Shown here one piece after another: positions 63,064 to 64,000 of a stretch of DNA of 64,000 nucleotides. The stretch covers positions 124,001-188,000 of the forward strand of contig CAKPKJ010000001.1 of assembly GCA_934167445.1 (NCBI GenBank), written 5' to 3'. The stretch is from an uncultured Clostridia bacterium. Lineage in GTDB: Bacteria; Bacillota; Clostridia; TANB77; CAG-508. The translations under genes were made by a program, and so were the position numbers. The notes under the pieces were generated by a model, which saw only the letters and a program-made list of their open reading frames with translations, had not been told where the DNA came from and did not search any database. The number at the start of each line of letters is the position of its first letter. Within the stretch, counting starts at the first letter, position 1.

Positions 63064-63099
63064 GAACTTCTTTCATAATATATAAGGATGAAAGGAGTT
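63064..63099 (+). promoter_or_regulatory. Hairpin covering the peroxiredoxin ribosome binding site
   Basis: AACTTCTTTCAT (63064-63075) pairs with ATGAAAGGAGTT (63088-63099) over 12 bp with one T-G pair. The right arm contains AAAGGAG. Followed by TTATTTT, it could also be a weak terminator for the upstream gene. Confidence 0.45.
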
Positions 63100-63105
63100 T
63101 ATTTT

Positions 63106-63817
63106 ATGGATTATGAATTAATGATGAATGGTAATGTACGAATAGGACAAAAGGCTCCAGATTTTAATGCAACAACAACATTTGGAGAAATATCTTTAAA
63201 AGATTATGAGGGAAAATGGTTAGTATTATTTTCACACCCACGGAGATTTTACACCAGTTTGTACAACCGAAATGATTGCATTTACAAATGCACATACATA
63301 TTTTAGAAAACTAAATACAGAACTATTAGGTCTAAGTATAGACAGCAATAGTTCACACCTTGCTTGGGTCTTTGATATATTTTGCAAAACTGGAGTACGA
63401 GTTTCATTTCCAATTATAGCAGACAGAAATGGAGAAATTGCAAGAAGATATGGAATGATATCAAGTGATATAAGCACAACAGAAACTGTTAGAAATGTAT
63501 TTATAATTGACCCAAAAGGAATAATAAGAACAATATTAGTATATCCTATGAATGTCGGAAGATTTATACCTGAAATAATAAGGATTGTGCAAGCACTGCA
63601 AACAGCAGATAGCAACAAATCTTCAACTGCAGCTAATTGGATACCATATCAACCTGTAATTATTCCAATGCCGAAAACATATGAAGAATTAGAAATAAGA
63701 AGAAATGAGATTGAAAAAAATAGAAATGGATTAACATGGTATTTAAGTTTTAAAGAACCCAAAATGCAATTAGGAGAAAACCGCGAAAAAAGAGGAGACA
63801 GCAAAGTTCAAGAGTAA
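63106..63817 (+). CDS. Peroxiredoxin (Prx6-like), interrupted by a +1 frameshift at a CGG codon
   Basis: Thiol peroxidase that reduces H2O2 and organic peroxides. The first 45 codons give the usual start (IGQKAPDFNATTTFGEISLKDY...WLVLFSHP). Codon 46 is CGG (63241-63243). Skipping its C gives GDFTPVCTTEMIAFTNAH with the peroxidatic Cys, and the frame continues to VYPMNVGRFIPEIIRI and the long C-terminal arm of the Prx6 branch, ending at 63817. Without the shift, translation stops at 63304-63306. Except for that one base the protein is complete and conserved (about 237 aa). The start is the ATG at 63106 after AAAGGAG. Programmed frameshift, mutation or sequence error; the same CGG context as in sigF argues against chance. 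Confidence 0.88.
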
Positions 63818-63874
63818 TAAAACATAAAATATGATATATATTTAATTGAAAGGTTAAACAAGGGGAAAAACAAA

Positions 63875-64000
63875 ATGGAAAAAAATATGAACAAATCAAA
63901 AACAGTAAATTTAATAGGAAGAATTATATTTGTAATTATAGTATTAATGATTATATCAGGAATTTTAATATACACATCTGATAGAGCGACAATTAACAAT
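63875..64000 (+). CDS. Start of a membrane protein gene, cut by window edge
   Basis: 42 codons visible from an ATG with AAGGGGA upstream: a short basic N-terminus, a hydrophobic helix (about residues 14-34, IIFVIIVLMIISGILIY) and the beginning of a probably extracellular part. The family cannot be named from this fragment. Confidence 0.6.
   Translation, partial: MEKNMNKSKTVNLIGRIIFVIIVLMIISGILIYTSDRATINN

Noticed and set aside
63272..63817. A separate short peroxiredoxin starting downstream of the frameshift
   Set aside because: It would lack the peroxidatic cysteine and the first half of the thioredoxin fold.

Overview
The window is strongly AT-rich (well under one third G+C by eye). It comes from an anaerobic, endospore-forming low-GC Gram-positive bacterium, most likely a Clostridia-class gut organism. 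The support is spoIIAA-spoIIAB-sigF, spoIID, a clostridial-type spoIIQ and spoVS; strong GGAGG ribosome binding sites; a T-box in front of ileS; and a pta-ackA acetate pathway with a FucO-like dehydrogenase. No rRNA, tRNA, CRISPR array, phage or transposase gene was recognised.

Layout. 1-6.2 kb: end of an RNA m5C methyltransferase gene, a copper ATPase and copper chaperone, dgkA, pfkA and fucO. 6.3-30.5 kb: the most unusual region. Two giant surface-protein genes (3433 and 1916 aa) and a 522-aa relative lead into a remodelled F-type ATPase operon in the canonical order c, b-delta, alpha, gamma, beta, epsilon, followed by two further membrane proteins. The alpha and beta subunits keep their nucleotide-binding and catalytic residues. 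The c subunit has no carboxylate in its second helix, and no a subunit is present, so ion translocation through it looks impossible. The 3433-, 1916-, 522- and 256-aa proteins all appear to have an N-terminal membrane helix and a similar membrane-proximal extracellular domain. I read this as a cell-surface machine driven by cytoplasmic ATP hydrolysis, not an ATP synthase. Its biological task is unknown. The nearest concept I know is the mycoplasma F1-like ATPases that lack a standard Fo.

30.5-37.3 kb: valS, then the sporulation block spoIIAA-spoIIAB-sigF-spoIID-spoIIQ. 37.5-48.3 kb: an RluA-type pseudouridine synthase, trmB, a DUF4116 repeat protein, pta with two tandem acetate kinase genes, a 14-residue-repeat coiled-coil protein, and a T-box leader before a DUF1653 gene and a type-2-like ileS. 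48.7-59.4 kb: a DUF3006/ComEC-like MBL pair flanked by palindromic elements, rny-ymdB, spoVS, a solute-binding protein, recA, a DUF2798 membrane protein, a 30-residue-repeat protein, recX and scpA. 59.4-64 kb: rqcH on the minus strand, a DnaB-like ATPase, a peroxiredoxin gene and the start of a membrane protein gene.

A second striking result concerns decoding. sigF and the peroxiredoxin gene are each split by a +1 frameshift. In both cases the zero-frame codon at the break is CGG, and skipping its C restores the conserved protein with a GGN glycine codon. In a manual scan I found no other in-frame CGG in the recognised genes, although CGT, CGA and CGC are all used. This suggests CGG is unassigned or very slowly decoded here and acts as a +1 frameshift site. 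A third interrupted gene, the 30-residue-repeat protein, breaks at a canonical -1 slippery heptamer (A AAA AAA). Sequencing error cannot be excluded from one sequence alone.
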